A DNA stretch of 64,000 nt from Endomychus coccineus (GCA_958510875.1 OY294067.1:253905736-253969735), one strand, 5' to 3'; positions 46,290 through 56,915 are shown, counted from the stretch's first letter. Notes: a model not told the origin generated them from the letters alone. Program-made: numbers and translations.

Positions 46290-46640
46290 CATCCAGTGTG
46301 AAATGAACCACTCTCTGCCACCATGAGAACGGGAAGAGGCCTAGACCCCAGGACTGAACCGCATTATTCTCGTGGAAAATCATTTATCTGGAGCATCATT
46401 CCAGCTATCAGAATCAATTCTCTGAAAATACTAATTCCTGATAGGTGAGTTTGAAACAATAAAAAACACACGCCCTGATGTCACCATCAGGGGGCTTAGT
46501 AGGCTTGCAGACGGGTCCAAAATAGGATTGGGTTCGAGTGCAGGAGTTTACTTGAAAAGGTCATGGATCTTATTCTCACTTGCCCTAGGAACGTACAGTA
46601 CGGGTTTTCAGGCGGAGGCCTATGCAATTTTGAACTGATG
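46290..46640 (+). pseudogene. LINE RNase H fragment
   Basis: Around 46490-46640 the frame reads GLVGL/RLADGSKIGLGSSAGVYL, then SLALGTYSTGFQAEAYAIL. DGSK..GSGAGVY...FQAE.YAI is the start of the RNase H domain of I/R1/LOA-type LINEs, with the first acidic residue (the D of DGSK) and the E of FQAE. It is a different part of the same kind of pol ORF as the fragments at 14.2, 23.7 and 34.6 kb. Confidence 0.78.
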
Positions 46641-47300
46641 ATCAGTTTAGAATCATATTAGTTTTTGTATAATCTGACAATGCACGTGTCAATATTTAGT
46701 TTTTGTTCTGAGGTAATAATGATTTCAGAAGTCAAGTCTATGATGCAGGATGTGCACTCTTCTTCCCTTCTATACCATACATAGCAATGACCATCCTTAT
46801 CATTTAAGACGTATATCGTAAAGTTATGCATTTGAAGTTTTTGTTTATACTACTGCATTGACACCAATAACTTTGGACAATTAGGGAACATCTTGTACAT
46901 CCATGTTATCACCAAAGTTGTATGAGAATACAGAGCAAAGGCTTTGTTTCTGGGGTGCAATATTTCTCATAATAACTAGCCAGTGGTAAGAGACACAACT
47001 ATCATATTGGTCTTTCCTTGGTTTGAATATGATGCTTTGTTCCCCTGAGATTGCACACATTTTCTTTCTACTATAACATCTCCCGTTTCAATAAAACATT
47101 CTTAAAAAACTGAATGCACTTGATCCAGCGTTAGGTTCAACATAAATCCTTTGAGCTTGAGGATCTACAATAATGACCTGAAAATTTTAAAAGAGTTCAG
47201 ACTTGGGTATTTTCTTAGATGCTTGTTCATTTTCAGATTTAAAATCTCTTATCCTCTTCTTTGTTTCCATAACTCCTGCATCAGTGTGTAGCCAGGTAAC
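46641..47300 (-). pseudogene. unassigned coding remnant
   Basis: At about 46690-46830 the minus strand gives a continuous, protein-like frame: FTIYVLNDKDGHCYVWYRRE, EECTSCIIDLTSEIIITSEQ. It continues to a stop near 46672. The composition and conserved-looking aromatic residues suggest an old transposase catalytic-domain fragment, but I cannot name the family. The rest of the region has no readable frame. Confidence 0.35.
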
Positions 47301-47639
47301 AAAATAATGTTTGGTTATTGCAAGAGTACATAACAAGAACATTTCTACAAAAATTCATTTCCGCATTTGCCACGAAACAGTCATGCATACATTTTCCTGT
47401 TATTCCCTTCATCATTTACTTTCCGTTTTCTTAAAATTTGACGATTGTCTTGAAATGTTTTTCTCACGTTATCTCGTTAACTACATTACACATGTTTCTC
47501 TCTAATGGTTGTTTCACTTCATATGAGCCTAAGATCATGGATGCAAAACTTTTCCATTTTGTTCAATACTTGATATTTATTCCCCAGCAACTTCTTATTG
47601 TACATCAGCTATGTACACCTTGAAGCATATATAGCAATT
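47301..47639. other. no recognised gene
   Basis: Open frames at 47311-47505 and 47438-47623 have no domain. Confidence 0.45.
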
Positions 47640-48420
47640 TGAAGGCATATTTATCCATGTAGCATAAGGATATGAAAAAAATTGTTTCATAACGAGACTG
47701 GTTCGCATTAATCAAAAACTTGACCAAGCTTGTGATGCAGTGGCACAAGATTCACGCCGTTCAGCGCAAAAATAAGCTTCAGCTCTTGTTTTACACATCA
47801 TGATAAAAGACTTACACCATTCTAAAACTCAGAGACTGGAATGAAGGAAATTGATTAACGTAAACGATTGTCATTTACGATCCGAATGTTAGAAAGATTT
47901 GAAGACATTATTCAAATTTTGTTCTCTGACGAGGTCCATTTTCATCTGCATGATTACTTCAACAAGTAAAATAGCCGATATTACGTTCAAGATGGTGAAA
48001 ATATCAAACTCTATCACATAACTTTAAAGTTACTCTGCAACAATATCCTCCAGAAGCATAACAGGCCCATACTGTAAATTCTTACAGGTAAGATAGCAAA
48101 GATTTGTGAATTTATTAGCCCTGTTCTCCAAAAATGTAACTGTTTTAATAATCAGTTAGGGTTCCACATCAAATACATTAAATGTTGTGGGAGAATTGTT
48201 CTCAGAAAAGCTGATATCCAGAAGGCGACATCGACTGTCCCGCCAGAAGCCCAGACTTGGCATCAAACGATTATTTTTTGCGGGACTACATTCAGAGTCA
48301 AGTTTATAACAATGCACCAAGAAAGTTCATTCAGCTTAAAGGTCGTAGTCAGCAAGATATTGAAGCCATTACACCTGCTCTCTGCACAAGGGTAATAGTA
48401 ATAGTAATCGGCATCTAGAT
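47640..48420 (+). pseudogene. IS630/Tc1-like transposase, heavily decayed
   Basis: Traces in several frames: LVRINQKLDQACDAVAQDSR then RSAQK and ALVLHIMIKDL (helix-turn-helix, like the VRQxVxxNPRxSxRRxSxxLG pattern); FSDEVHFHLHDYFNK (first catalytic Asp kept); CPARSPDLASNDYFLRDYIQ then SQVYNNAPRKFIQLKGRSQQ and DIEAITPALCTRV (third Asp kept, C-terminal helix). The second Asp region is unreadable. Old dead copy. Confidence 0.75.
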
Positions 48421-48508
48421 GATCCATACATGAATTTCCAATAAATATATTTCCGAAGGCCAAGAAAAGTAAAATAAAATTAAAAAGTGCAATACACTTA
48501 TTCGACAT
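48263..48508 (-). other. signal-peptide-like frame opposite the transposase end (uncertain)
   Basis: Reads MSNKCIALFNFILLFLAFGN, then IFIGNSCMDHLDADYYYYYP and CAESRC. A Lys, a hydrophobic run and a Ser/Asn-rich cleavage region give a signal-peptide shape, and GAGCAG/GTGTAAT near 48388 could be a 5' splice site. It overlaps the C-terminal codons of the decayed transposase on the other strand, so chance is the simpler explanation. Confidence 0.15.
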
Positions 48509-48738
48509 GATTTTTCTACTCGATTATCTGCTTACTTAAAAACATGTGTAATGAACTTGTATTTGTTCAGGTATCTTAACTACCCCTCTATATCGATCTG
48601 TATAATTTGATTAATAAGAATGCTGATACTTGTTATATATTTCTGCATTTATGAATATATTTCCCCAGGTATTAGTCAAGGCAAAGCAGTAGTAGCTATA
48701 CACAACTACTCATTTACTACACATATGCTTATTATTTT

Positions 48739-48782
48739 CGTCTTTACGTACGTTTCGGTCTCTCGACCATCATCAGAAGACG
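48739..48782 (-). ncRNA. hammerhead-ribozyme-like motif (minus)
   Basis: Same 44-nt structure as 49121-49164, read on the minus strand and identical in all core positions: CGTCTT, CTGATGA, T, GGTC-GAGA-GACC, GAAA, CGTACGTA, AAGACG. Confidence 0.55.
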
Positions 48783-49120
48783 TATTATGTCTAAAACAAG
48801 ATTTCTTAAAACTAATTGTATCAGCACAAGGCGGCCTTATCGCAGCAATATCAATTGAAAATGCCCACGCCGCCGAAACGAACAGGAACACGAATAATCG
48901 AAATTGTATAAAGAATCCACTGCTTAGCAATTTTTATATAGTATACGAATTCATGTCAAACAAAGTAACAACAAATATAACTCAAGTATCCACTTTCGAA
49001 CCAGATGTTGAAGATTTATGAGGTAATAGAAAAAGGTTATCATATCTTATTAGAAATATTGCTATTTGAGCATTCTAGCTCTTAACACTATATAGACGCA
49101 TGTAGGTTTTAGACATAATA

Positions 49121-49164
49121 CGTCTTCTGATGATGGTCGAGAGACCGAAACGTACGTAAAGACG
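49121..49164 (+). ncRNA. hammerhead-ribozyme-like motif (plus), best copy
   Basis: Stem I: CGTCTT pairs with AAGACG (six pairs). Core CTGATGA follows directly. Stem II: GGTC-GAGA-GACC. Then GAAA, then CGTACGTA; the expected cleavage point would follow GTA, just before AAGACG. Stem III would be only CG/CG with a two-base loop in a single molecule, but ACGTACGT is self-complementary, so two copies could pair; short palindromic stem III is what has been reported for PLE hammerheads. One extra T stands between A9 and stem II, in all copies here, which departs from the minimal consensus and makes activity uncertain. Confidence 0.55.
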
Positions 49165-49245
49165 AAAATAATAAGCATATGTGTAGTGTGACCTATTTCC
49201 CGAGAATTTATATATATTTCATAACTGGGTGAAGAATCATTATTA

Positions 49246-50110
49246 GGTATGAATTGTTAAATATCGGACATATTCTCCAAATAGGAGACAATATTCTAAA
49301 ATCGTGTATAGTATATTTTGGTATGATCAAATGATATTACACAAAAATATCATTGCTTGAAAAATGTAAATGGGTAGAATTACAAATATTTTAATTGTAA
49401 TTAAATATTATATATTGTATTACAATAAAAAGTAAATAACTGTAATTGTGCTGTAATATTTTTTTCCAACCTAAGAAAAAAGTTGGACGGGGTGTATCGG
49501 GCTCACAAGGAGTTTATGTTGAGAAATAAAATAAGCTACTACCAAATCAATCATGTCTTGTTTCATTTTTCACCTTGCCCTTTCCATGTTATTATTTACG
49601 AGTATGTGACTCCTAAATGGAGTATTAAAGATGTCGCTAATTTCTTCCCACGAGAAATGATTGCACAATTCGCACCATTTGGATAATTAATTAGTTAATT
49701 GCAGAATAAGAGCCAAGTAGAATTTCCCGAAAATGTACGAGAAAGCTCAAGACCGTTCAGAGCAAGACTCTAAAGAGGAAACTGTGCTAAATATTTTCAA
49801 GCCAAAATTATTCGTATAAACATATTTAAATTTGTTTCTATTATAGTCGATTTATGATTAAACAAAAACCGATAGTTAAAAATTGATTCCTATAGGAAAT
49901 TTCATAACAAGCAAATTTTGGTTGGAGCAGCTTCGATGAATGTTTAAGGTTTACATTTCAATTTAACTACGAATTACCGGATTGTCGCGTCCCTCAAGAT
50001 GAAGTAAGATTATCAATAAATTGGTATTACATATACGAGTATGTGAGTTCATTTCAAAAATAATTGAAGATTAGTAGTTTATGATTCTCACAACCCTAAT
50101 TTTCAGATAT
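49246..50110. other. no recognised gene
   Basis: AT-rich. The frame at 49483-49686 has no domain. Confidence 0.45.
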
Positions 50111-50412
50111 ATACTACATGTTTCGAGGTCTAAAACTTACACCTCATTATCAAGTATTATAAGTGGCTGAAGAAAAGTGTATTTCAGTCTTGATGATAAT
50201 TTATTAATGTATCATTTATAATCTGACTTCGGTAATAAATTGTATATAATATTTTAACAATTTTAACAAAAAACATAATCTATTATACAATTTATTACCA
50301 AATTCAAATTATAAATGATATATTAATAAATTATCATCAACACTGAAACATACTTTTCTTACAGCCATTTATAATACTTGGTGTAAGTTTTAGACCTCGA
50401 AACATGTAGTAT
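50111..50412. mobile_element. 302-bp hairpin element (MITE-like)
   Basis: Almost the whole length is one inverted repeat: atactacatgtttcgaggtc ... from 50111, and its complement ending at 50412. Paired blocks include aaaacttacacc, aagtattataa, gatgataatttattaa and aataaattgtata. Centre near 50262. Confidence 0.8.
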
Positions 50413-50422
50413 ATTACAAAAA

Positions 50423-51416
50423 AATGAAAATTAAGCCTTTAAAATGGGTTCTGGAAGTTTTTTTTGTGTCGCTGAATATGGATCCGAGGTCCCTATGGTC
50501 GGAAAATCGGGGAAATTTGATTATTTTTCACGTGATTATCATTTTATACATAATAGAGGTTCACGGTCGCGTATTTCGATCCAAACTAGCAAACATTTGC
50601 GGGATAACTGTGGAAAACCTGAAAAGAAAATCTTTCCACGTCAGTGTCTTCGTCTTGTTGAATCACAAAAATTGAAATTGTTTGAAAATTCAAAGAAAAT
50701 TACAAATAAAACAATTTAACGTCAGTGAAATTATCGTGTGATAAGTCACTATAGGTTTTTTTTTGGTTCCTGATTACGAATTTGACATCAATAACGTTCG
50801 AAGATAACATTAGGATCATATGGAAAATGGAGGAAAATTTAAAAAATACAACCATTCTTGTTTTAATTTATACAAGTTTGTAACTGTTTATTTAAAGCTG
50901 AAATATTGGAATATAATGTGTAATTTTTTCAATAATAAGAACACAATAGCATTTTGTTTAAAATAAATTCTGTAAGCTATTTTAAATACACACATTCATT
51001 AATTATTCATTCATTTTACCATTACTTTCAATTTTTGTAATTTAACATGGACATCGAAAACGTAACGACACTCAAAAATTACATTCATAAAAAGGAGAAT
51101 TCTTAGTAAAATTTTCGCGTTTTTCCGAAAAATTATATTTTTGAACTTTTTAATTATGAAATTCGTAATCACCGACCGGAAAAAATCCTATAGATTCCTA
51201 TCACACGATAATTTCAATGACTTGGAAAGATTTTCTTTTCAGGTTTTCCAGTTTTCCGCAAATGTTTGATAGTCTGGATCGAAATACGCGACTGTGTACC
51301 ACTATTATAAAACGATAGTCACGTGAGAAATAACTGAATTTCCTCGATTTTCCTACCGAAGGGAAATGCCCAAAAAAAACGTGGAACCCATTTTGGAGGC
51401 TTAATTTTCATTTTTT
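50423..51416. mobile_element. 994-bp foldback element
   Basis: Long inverted arms of roughly 400 bp. Paired blocks from the ends inward: aaaaatgaaaattaagcct, aaaatgggttc, gcgtatttcgatccaaacta / tagtctggatcgaaatacgc, cctgaaaagaaaatctttcc, gaaattatcgtgtgata, gattacgaatttgaca / tgaaattcgtaatc. The left arm has an extra insertion (about 50640-50715). The core contains the gattacgaattt motif seen in the other TIR-satellite elements. No transposase. Confidence 0.82.
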
Positions 51417-53030
51417 TATAAATTGAAAATTGTCTTAATGAAGGGGGTGAAAATGAGGTTAATTTAGCGTTTAGGGGTGAATGGGAGGCCGTCGGAGTTT
51501 AGCTTGCTAGTTACGAATGACTTATGCGGGCCATAAATCATGCAAAAAAAAAATTCCGGTACCACGCTGCCCTGCCTTTTTCAGACAGTCGGCCACTTTT
51601 CCTCGCTTATTGACTGGACCTAGTACATATTTGAAAATTGAGGTTGTGAGAATCAAAAACTAATGATCTTCAATTATTATTGAAGTAAGATTAATTTCGA
51701 CTCAAATGATTGATGCACTTCGTAGTGGCCTAAGGACTATGGGAAAACTCCAGTTTGCCTGGACTATACGTTACATCACTAAACATTCTCATAAAATGTC
51801 GTAATATATAAATTATGGATAATTTCTTAACGACAACCATGACATAAGCTATCGTTCACCCCTCACGGAGAACAAGTTTACAATGTAAGATACATAGATA
51901 AATTACACTATTAAGAATTTGTCGTTTCTGCATATGATGTCATGGAATTGATAAACTAAACTTCATGGTGCAGTCAGATATCGTAATTAGCGAAGGCAGC
52001 TATTACCAATAGTTTAATTAAATAATTTCAAGATCAGGTCCGGAAATTGCATGCGGGCTGGCATTATGAAGTGCAAAAATTTAACGTTAACAAGAAGGAA
52101 ATATCGTTGCATGAGGGCTCAAGTACAAGTTCTAACTCTTGTATCTCCAGTTGTGGTTTCAATTCAGTTTCAATTAGTTATCATGTTACAAAGCGGTTGT
52201 TACATCATGAAGAATGGAGGTAATATCGTTATTAATAAGTCTTGTATAATGTTGATATGAAATTATTTCTTGATCATATGTCATCACCATTTTGATGACA
52301 TCAATGTTTTAGAGGTGATCTATAGAGTATCATTTGCGTGCTCAACTTTATTAATTAAGTAACTAGTGAAGTAGTGAGTTGTAGTTATTAATAAAACTAC
52401 CATAAATCTGCGCCGATTATGAATGGGGAACAAGACTACGAAGTATACATGTGGCTAAGCTTCACCGAATATTATCCAGCGGCAGAAAGTTCACGGTGCT
52501 GTAATTCGTCGAGAAAATAATTCACCGATTCTACAATTATTATTTTTGAATACAATAGAAAATATTATACAGTGTCCGTTAAATCATAGTCAATATTTTA
52601 CCCATAGATTCTTCACTTAAAAATAAGTTAATTACTTCGATAAGCTTTTGGTCTAAATAAGTGTTTAAAAAAGTTATAAGACTTTAAAGTTACACTTTTC
52701 TTCGGATGAAGGCGGCGCTTACTTTTTATGGTAAAACCTTGTAGAAATATGTTTTAGAATTAGTTCGCTTAAATCATTTAAACTAAAAATTGAAAGATTT
52801 TAACAATAACGAACATAATTAACAAGACAAATTAGGTGTAACTATTCCTATGAAGTCTCCAATAACGATGCTCGGGATCACCACCAACAGCACCCTCTTA
52901 CAGAATGATCATGTGAGGCCCTACATTTATTGCATTTGTTTAGAAATATTATATTAGCCGGATTATATTGCATTACAAGGCTTTGACATTTTACAAACTG
53001 CTTAAAGGATTATGAGTGTAATAATTAGTA
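51417..53030. other. no recognised gene
   Basis: AT-rich. The plus frame at 52051-52260 (MRAGIMKCKNLTLTRRKYRC) is unassigned. Confidence 0.45.
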
Positions 53031-53865
53031 GAAATGTGTTGCCGCTTGGATAATAGAAAAATAGTGTGCATGGCAAAGTTACTTTACTCGAATCATTTGA
53101 TTTTGTTACTGATTTTTATATAATTGTTTCACATTTCTACAAGATACATATAGCGTTTGTGTAAAGCTAGAGAAATGAATTATTTACTTCATTATCTTCA
53201 CACAACTAAACTAGAAATGTATTGCTGCTTGAAAAATAAATACAGCGTGCATGGTAAAGTTACTCTTCGCGAATCATTTGATTTGGTTACTCATTTTCAT
53301 ATGATTGTTTCACGTTCTATAAGATACATATAGCGTTTGTGTAAAGCTAAAGAAATAAATTATTTATTTCATTATCTTTACACAACTGAACTAGAAATGT
53401 GTTGCTGCTTGGTAACTATACCATGCCTGGTATAGTTACTCTCCGCGAATCATTTGATTTTGTTACCGATTTTTATATAATTGTTTCATATTCTATTAAA
53501 TCATTCATTTCATTACCTTTACACAACTAATTAGAAATGTGTTGCTGCTATGAAAGATAAATGCAGCGTGCCTGGTAAAGTTACTCTTCGCGAATAATTT
53601 GATTTTGTTACTGATTTTTATATAATGGTTTCACATTCTATAAGATACTTATAGCGTTTAAGTAAAGCTAGAAGAATGAACTATTGACTTCATTATCTTT
53701 GCACAACTAAACTGGAAATGTGTTGCTGCTTAGAAAATAGATACAGCATGCATGGTAAAGTTACTCTTCGCGAATCATTTGATTTTGTTACTGATTTTTA
53801 TATATTTGTTTCACATTCTATAAAATACATATAGGAGTTGTGTAAAGATAATGAAATAAATTATT
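53031..53865 (+). repeat. satellite array, monomer about 181 bp
   Basis: Five units starting gaaatgtgttgctgcttg at 53031, 53214, 53394, 53534 and 53715. Shared blocks: ggtaaagttactcttcgcga, atcatttgattttgttactg, ttgtttcacattctataaga, gcgtttgtgtaaagcta and ttcattatctttacacaact. The third unit is short (140 bp) because of a deletion. The last unit is split by the insertion at 53866-54090; its end resumes at 54091. Confidence 0.92.
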
Positions 53866-53929
53866 TATCTTGAATAGTAGACTTCCGCGGATAGCTAATT
53901 TTGAAAAATCTTGGCTTCCGGATGGATTT

Positions 53930-54090
53930 CGCGTTACAATAACTCGACTTGATGCCGACGTTTCGCCAACCATCACAGGTGGCATCTTCAGGACTTGAGG
54001 CTTGAACTGCCTCAACCTTAAGCCTGCCCTGAAGATGCCACCTGTAATGGTTGGCGAAACGTTGGCATCAAGTCGAGCTATTGTGACGCG
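53930..54090. mobile_element. 161-bp hairpin insertion in the satellite
   Basis: Perfect-looking arms from cgcgttacaataactcgact (53930) to the complement agtcgagctattgtgacgcg (54090), with paired blocks gatgccgacgtttcgccaac and gttggcgaaacgttggcatc. The insertion extends left to about 53866. The loop reads acttgaggcttgaactgcct then caaccttaag. It holds a hammerhead-like core on each strand, as in repeat B. Confidence 0.8.
54025..54067 (+). ncRNA. hammerhead-ribozyme-like motif in the hairpin
   Basis: TGCC (54025-54028), CTGAAGA (54029-54035), T, stem II GCC...GGC (with a mismatch further in), GAAA (54056-54059), CGTT, then GGCA (54064-54067), which pairs with TGCC as stem I. AACGTT is self-complementary, allowing dimer pairing of stem III. 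Core boxes fit CTGANGA and GAAA. The minus-strand arm has the same core but a poorer stem I. Confidence 0.5.
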
Positions 54091-54150
54091 TTTGTGTGAA
54101 GATAATGAGATAGATTATTTATTTCATTATCTTTACACTTCACACAACTA
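54091..54150 (+). repeat. end of the split satellite unit
   Basis: tttgtgtgaagataatgaga and ttcattatctttacac complete the monomer interrupted at 53865, with a few extra bases (target duplication of cgttt-like sequence is not clear). Confidence 0.7.
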
Positions 54151-54599
54151 AATAATATTCAAATAAATAATGTTTTCCCGTTTCTGGGAATCGAATCCGG
54201 ACTGGGAGCCAGGTAATAAAACAATAACAATTGTTTAGAGAGTTGATTCTTGCTTATGTAATCTATAAGGTGTAAATCTCGGAATCATTTCAATTCAATT
54301 CAAATGATCATTGTTGAATATTGACTAATATTTGAATCATAGTTTATTATGCGGCCCTTGACTAATCTCGTAATGGCGTCACCGATAACAATCGGTTATT
54401 CTCAGGGATGATAGGATATCTAATCACAATTTTGGTAATGATTTGGCGCCCATTCATCAAGTGACATAAGTGGTACCTAATATTGATTAAAAGGATGTAA
54501 GTACCTATGTTTGAATCTTAATTATGATCCCATTCTCGTTTTAAGAAGTTTAAGCCTACAAATTGTAATCTTAATATCGATTACACTAATAAGTACGGA
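54151..54599. other. no recognised gene
   Basis: AT-rich spacer. Confidence 0.45.
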
Positions 54600-54740
54600 A
54601 TAGTCACCTTTATTCACTAAAGATACTATTAAAGTACTAAGGACCTTTTAGTTAGTATTTTTAGTGGATAAGGGTGATTATTTCTTATCAATAGTGTTTA
54701 TAATATATCTACAGTGTGAACTCTTCTATAGCTTATTACT
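54600..54740 (+). repeat. tail part of repeat B (copy 4)
   Basis: aaagtactaaggacctttta then gtatttttagtggataagg and cagtgtgaactcttctatag match the tail of the copies at 14.8 and 25.7 kb. The hairpin arms are deleted. Confidence 0.6.
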
Positions 54741-55300
54741 GCAGCGCTTTCGCTATACCATATAAGGTTTCTGGACCAATTATAACCTCACGTGCTCCTT
54801 CATAGGACAGTGAGTCAGCCTCTTCGTTGCCTTTGTAACCTGTGTAGTCTGGTATCCAGACTGCCCAACTCTTGTAGGGTTTCTAAGCTTCCTACATTTA
54901 TTGGAGGTCTTCCCTTCCATGTCCCTCTTTCTGTAATGACTACTTGAAATTTTTCCGAAGCTGTACATGGAAAGTGATCATTTTTGATCCTGTGATCATT
55001 TTTGGTTGTAGCCCCCAGTTTTTCCCACACATTCTTCTGCATAGGTTGAGGGCTATCGTGCTCTTTTGGATTGTTTTCTGTAGGTGTTGATTCTATGTCA
55101 GCTTGCGATCCCAAGTATTTTGCCTCTTGTGCAATTGGAATTTCTACCCCATTCATAACTGGTGACTTCAGTCCTTTCATTACTTTCTTTCTGGTAAAGA
55201 CAACTAGAGTAGTTTTAAGATGATTTACGTTAAGCTTCTTCTCTTGGCACCACTTATGTTTAGAGTCGTTTGTGTGAGTTCCGATACTGTTCCTGCGAAT
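54738..55300 (-). pseudogene. LINE reverse transcriptase end and RNase H end
   Basis: From the upstream side: WCQEKKLNVNHLKTTLVVFT, RKKVMKGLKSPVMNGVEIPI, AQEAKYLG (the reverse transcriptase segment after the DD box), NVWEKLGATTKNDH, then after a jump SWAVWIPDYTGYKGNEEADS, LSYEGAREVIIGPETLYGI (RNase H end with the GNE residues), and a stop. The thumb and the first half of RNase H are missing, so an internal deletion joins the two. I/R1-type pol. Confidence 0.8.
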
Positions 55301-55689
55301 TTGGTCACTAGTACTACATAGTTCTAATTTCAGCAGTACATCTTTGAGCGTACTTGTCCCAATAAAAATTTATACGGAAAACATTTTCCAGACTATGAAA
55401 TTCAGAAAAGACAAGATAACAAACCGTAATGGATCTGTACTTGCGTTTCCGAGGAAACTTCTGAAACTTGTTCAACTATTCTTCCCAAGCGACCTTTCTA
55501 TTTCTCAAAAAAAGTTTCAATCAAGTGAACATCCTGAAGGAAGAACCTGGCTCAAAGATGATATTTAAATTATATTATCTATTTAAAAATTCAAAACAAA
55601 AATTTGAGTGAATATTTTTAGAAGACTTTCGAAAACAGCATTTGCACTTTTTATGAAAATATGAATGTTGTTCCAAAGATTGTTTCAGC
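55301..55689. other. no recognised gene
   Basis: The plus frame at 55344-55568 has no domain I know. Confidence 0.45.
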
Positions 55690-56130
55690 GTTTAATATCG
55701 ACAGCAACTTTAAGATTTCATTTCTTGCAGAAAATAAAATTACACATCCATCTAAATATTTGTATGACTTTGTTCAAAGTCATATGAATCCATTCAGTTC
55801 AAATTCCTGGAGCTTATAATTGTCTGGAGATTTATTTTTGCTAAATTCCAACTATTTGAGGCGAATAACCGGTGATTTCAAATATCATACGGTAATTAAT
55901 GTTATTCAATGCCTAATAAAATTTGAATGCGCTTCGATTATGTCAGATTTCAGTATCGACAGCAGCTTAAAGATTAAATTTTTTGTAGAAGATGAATTCA
56001 TTCAATTTAATTTTCTGGTGCTTATAGCTCAGAATTGTATTAGTAGCCTGGAGATTTGATAAAAAAATTCCAACTATTTCAAAAGAATACCGTATGATTT
56101 CAAATATAATAGGGTAAATAATATTTATTT
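55690..56130 (+). repeat. two-unit imperfect tandem repeat, about 250 bp
   Basis: Blocks atatcgacagcaact then ttaagattt..ttttgcagaa, attcagttcaaattcctgga, gcttataattgtctggagat and ttccaactatttgag recur about 235-260 bp later as gtatcgacagcagct, attcaatttaattttctggt, gcttatagctcagaattg, cctggagatttgat and ttccaactatttca. Moderately diverged. Confidence 0.65.
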
Positions 56131-56348
56131 TATTATTCCTAGTGTTATAGTGAGAACTCTTTCATTTTTATAGTTCATTATTAGTCAAGATAGGAGGTTT
56201 TTTATTGAAATAATAGAACTCTTATTTCAGCAAACAAACTATACAAAGTGTAGGTTTTGATATCCAAAAACATATCAGCAGTCCGGAAGTCAACTGGTGG
56301 TGAGAAAATTGTAAAATACACATATATTATACATATATGTTCATATTG

Positions 56349-56915
56349 CAAAAATATCCCCTATTTTCACATATTTTCATGCAGCTATATACGATTTTTC
56401 TTCTTTTTTTTGATAAAATTTCTCTATATTTCAAAACTGTTCATTTTATCAAAAAATGTTGTGAATAGTAGTTGTTCAGCATCCAATTTTCCATGAAATT
56501 ATCATATCAGAGTTTCCAATTCCACATAGATAGGAAAAGTCGTATAATACATTGTGAATAAATTGAATACAAATTGAAAATTTCATATTTCTTATGAAAA
56601 TATCGGTTTATCATCAATAATTATCGAAGAAAAAAAAAATATTAACCGGAAAAGTGGAAAATTGGCGGAAAATTTTCAATCTTAATTTAATTTATTAACA
56701 ATGTATTATATGGGTTTTCCCATCTATTTGGAAAATTGGAAACTCTGATATGATAATTTTATGGAAAATTGGATGCTGAATAACTTCGACTTACAACATT
56801 TTTTGATAAATTGAACAGATTTGAAAAATAGAGAAATTTTGTCAAAAAAAGAAGAAACATCGTATATAACTACATGACAATATATGAAAATATGTAAAAA
56901 TAGGGAATATTTTTG
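56349..56915. mobile_element. 567-bp foldback element
   Basis: Inverted arms 56349-56537 and 56714-56915. Paired blocks: caaaaatatcccctattttc, ttttatcaaaaaatgttgt, cagcatccaattttccat and atgataattttatggaaaat, tatcatatcagagtttccaat. Spacer about 175 bp. A third, shorter echo of the arm (ggaaatttgatgttgaacaa then ctttgttcgacacttttttc) lies at 57100-57150. Confidence 0.75.

Larger units (their letters stand above)
48690..49245. mobile_element. inverted pair of PLE terminal repeats
   Basis: The left part (about 48721-48935) is the complement of the PLE terminal region at 4321-4490 (for example cgtttcggcggcgtgggcat-type sequence inverted near 48865). The right part (48960-49245) runs in the plus direction and shares aagatttatgaggtaataga and gcatgtaggttt with 4800-4920, and the end gggtgaagaatcattatta with 5590. 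Each half carries a hammerhead-like motif, and the two point away from each other. PLEs are known to insert with inverted, truncated partial copies. Confidence 0.72.

Noticed and set aside
48620..49021. 133-codon plus-strand frame
   Set aside because: It runs across the PLE terminal repeats and one hammerhead-like motif, and the equivalent sequences at 4.2-4.9 kb do not keep the frame.
53031..54150. Regularly spaced repeats resembling a CRISPR array
   Set aside because: Units are about 181 bp with no variable spacers, the organism looks eukaryotic, and there are no cas genes.
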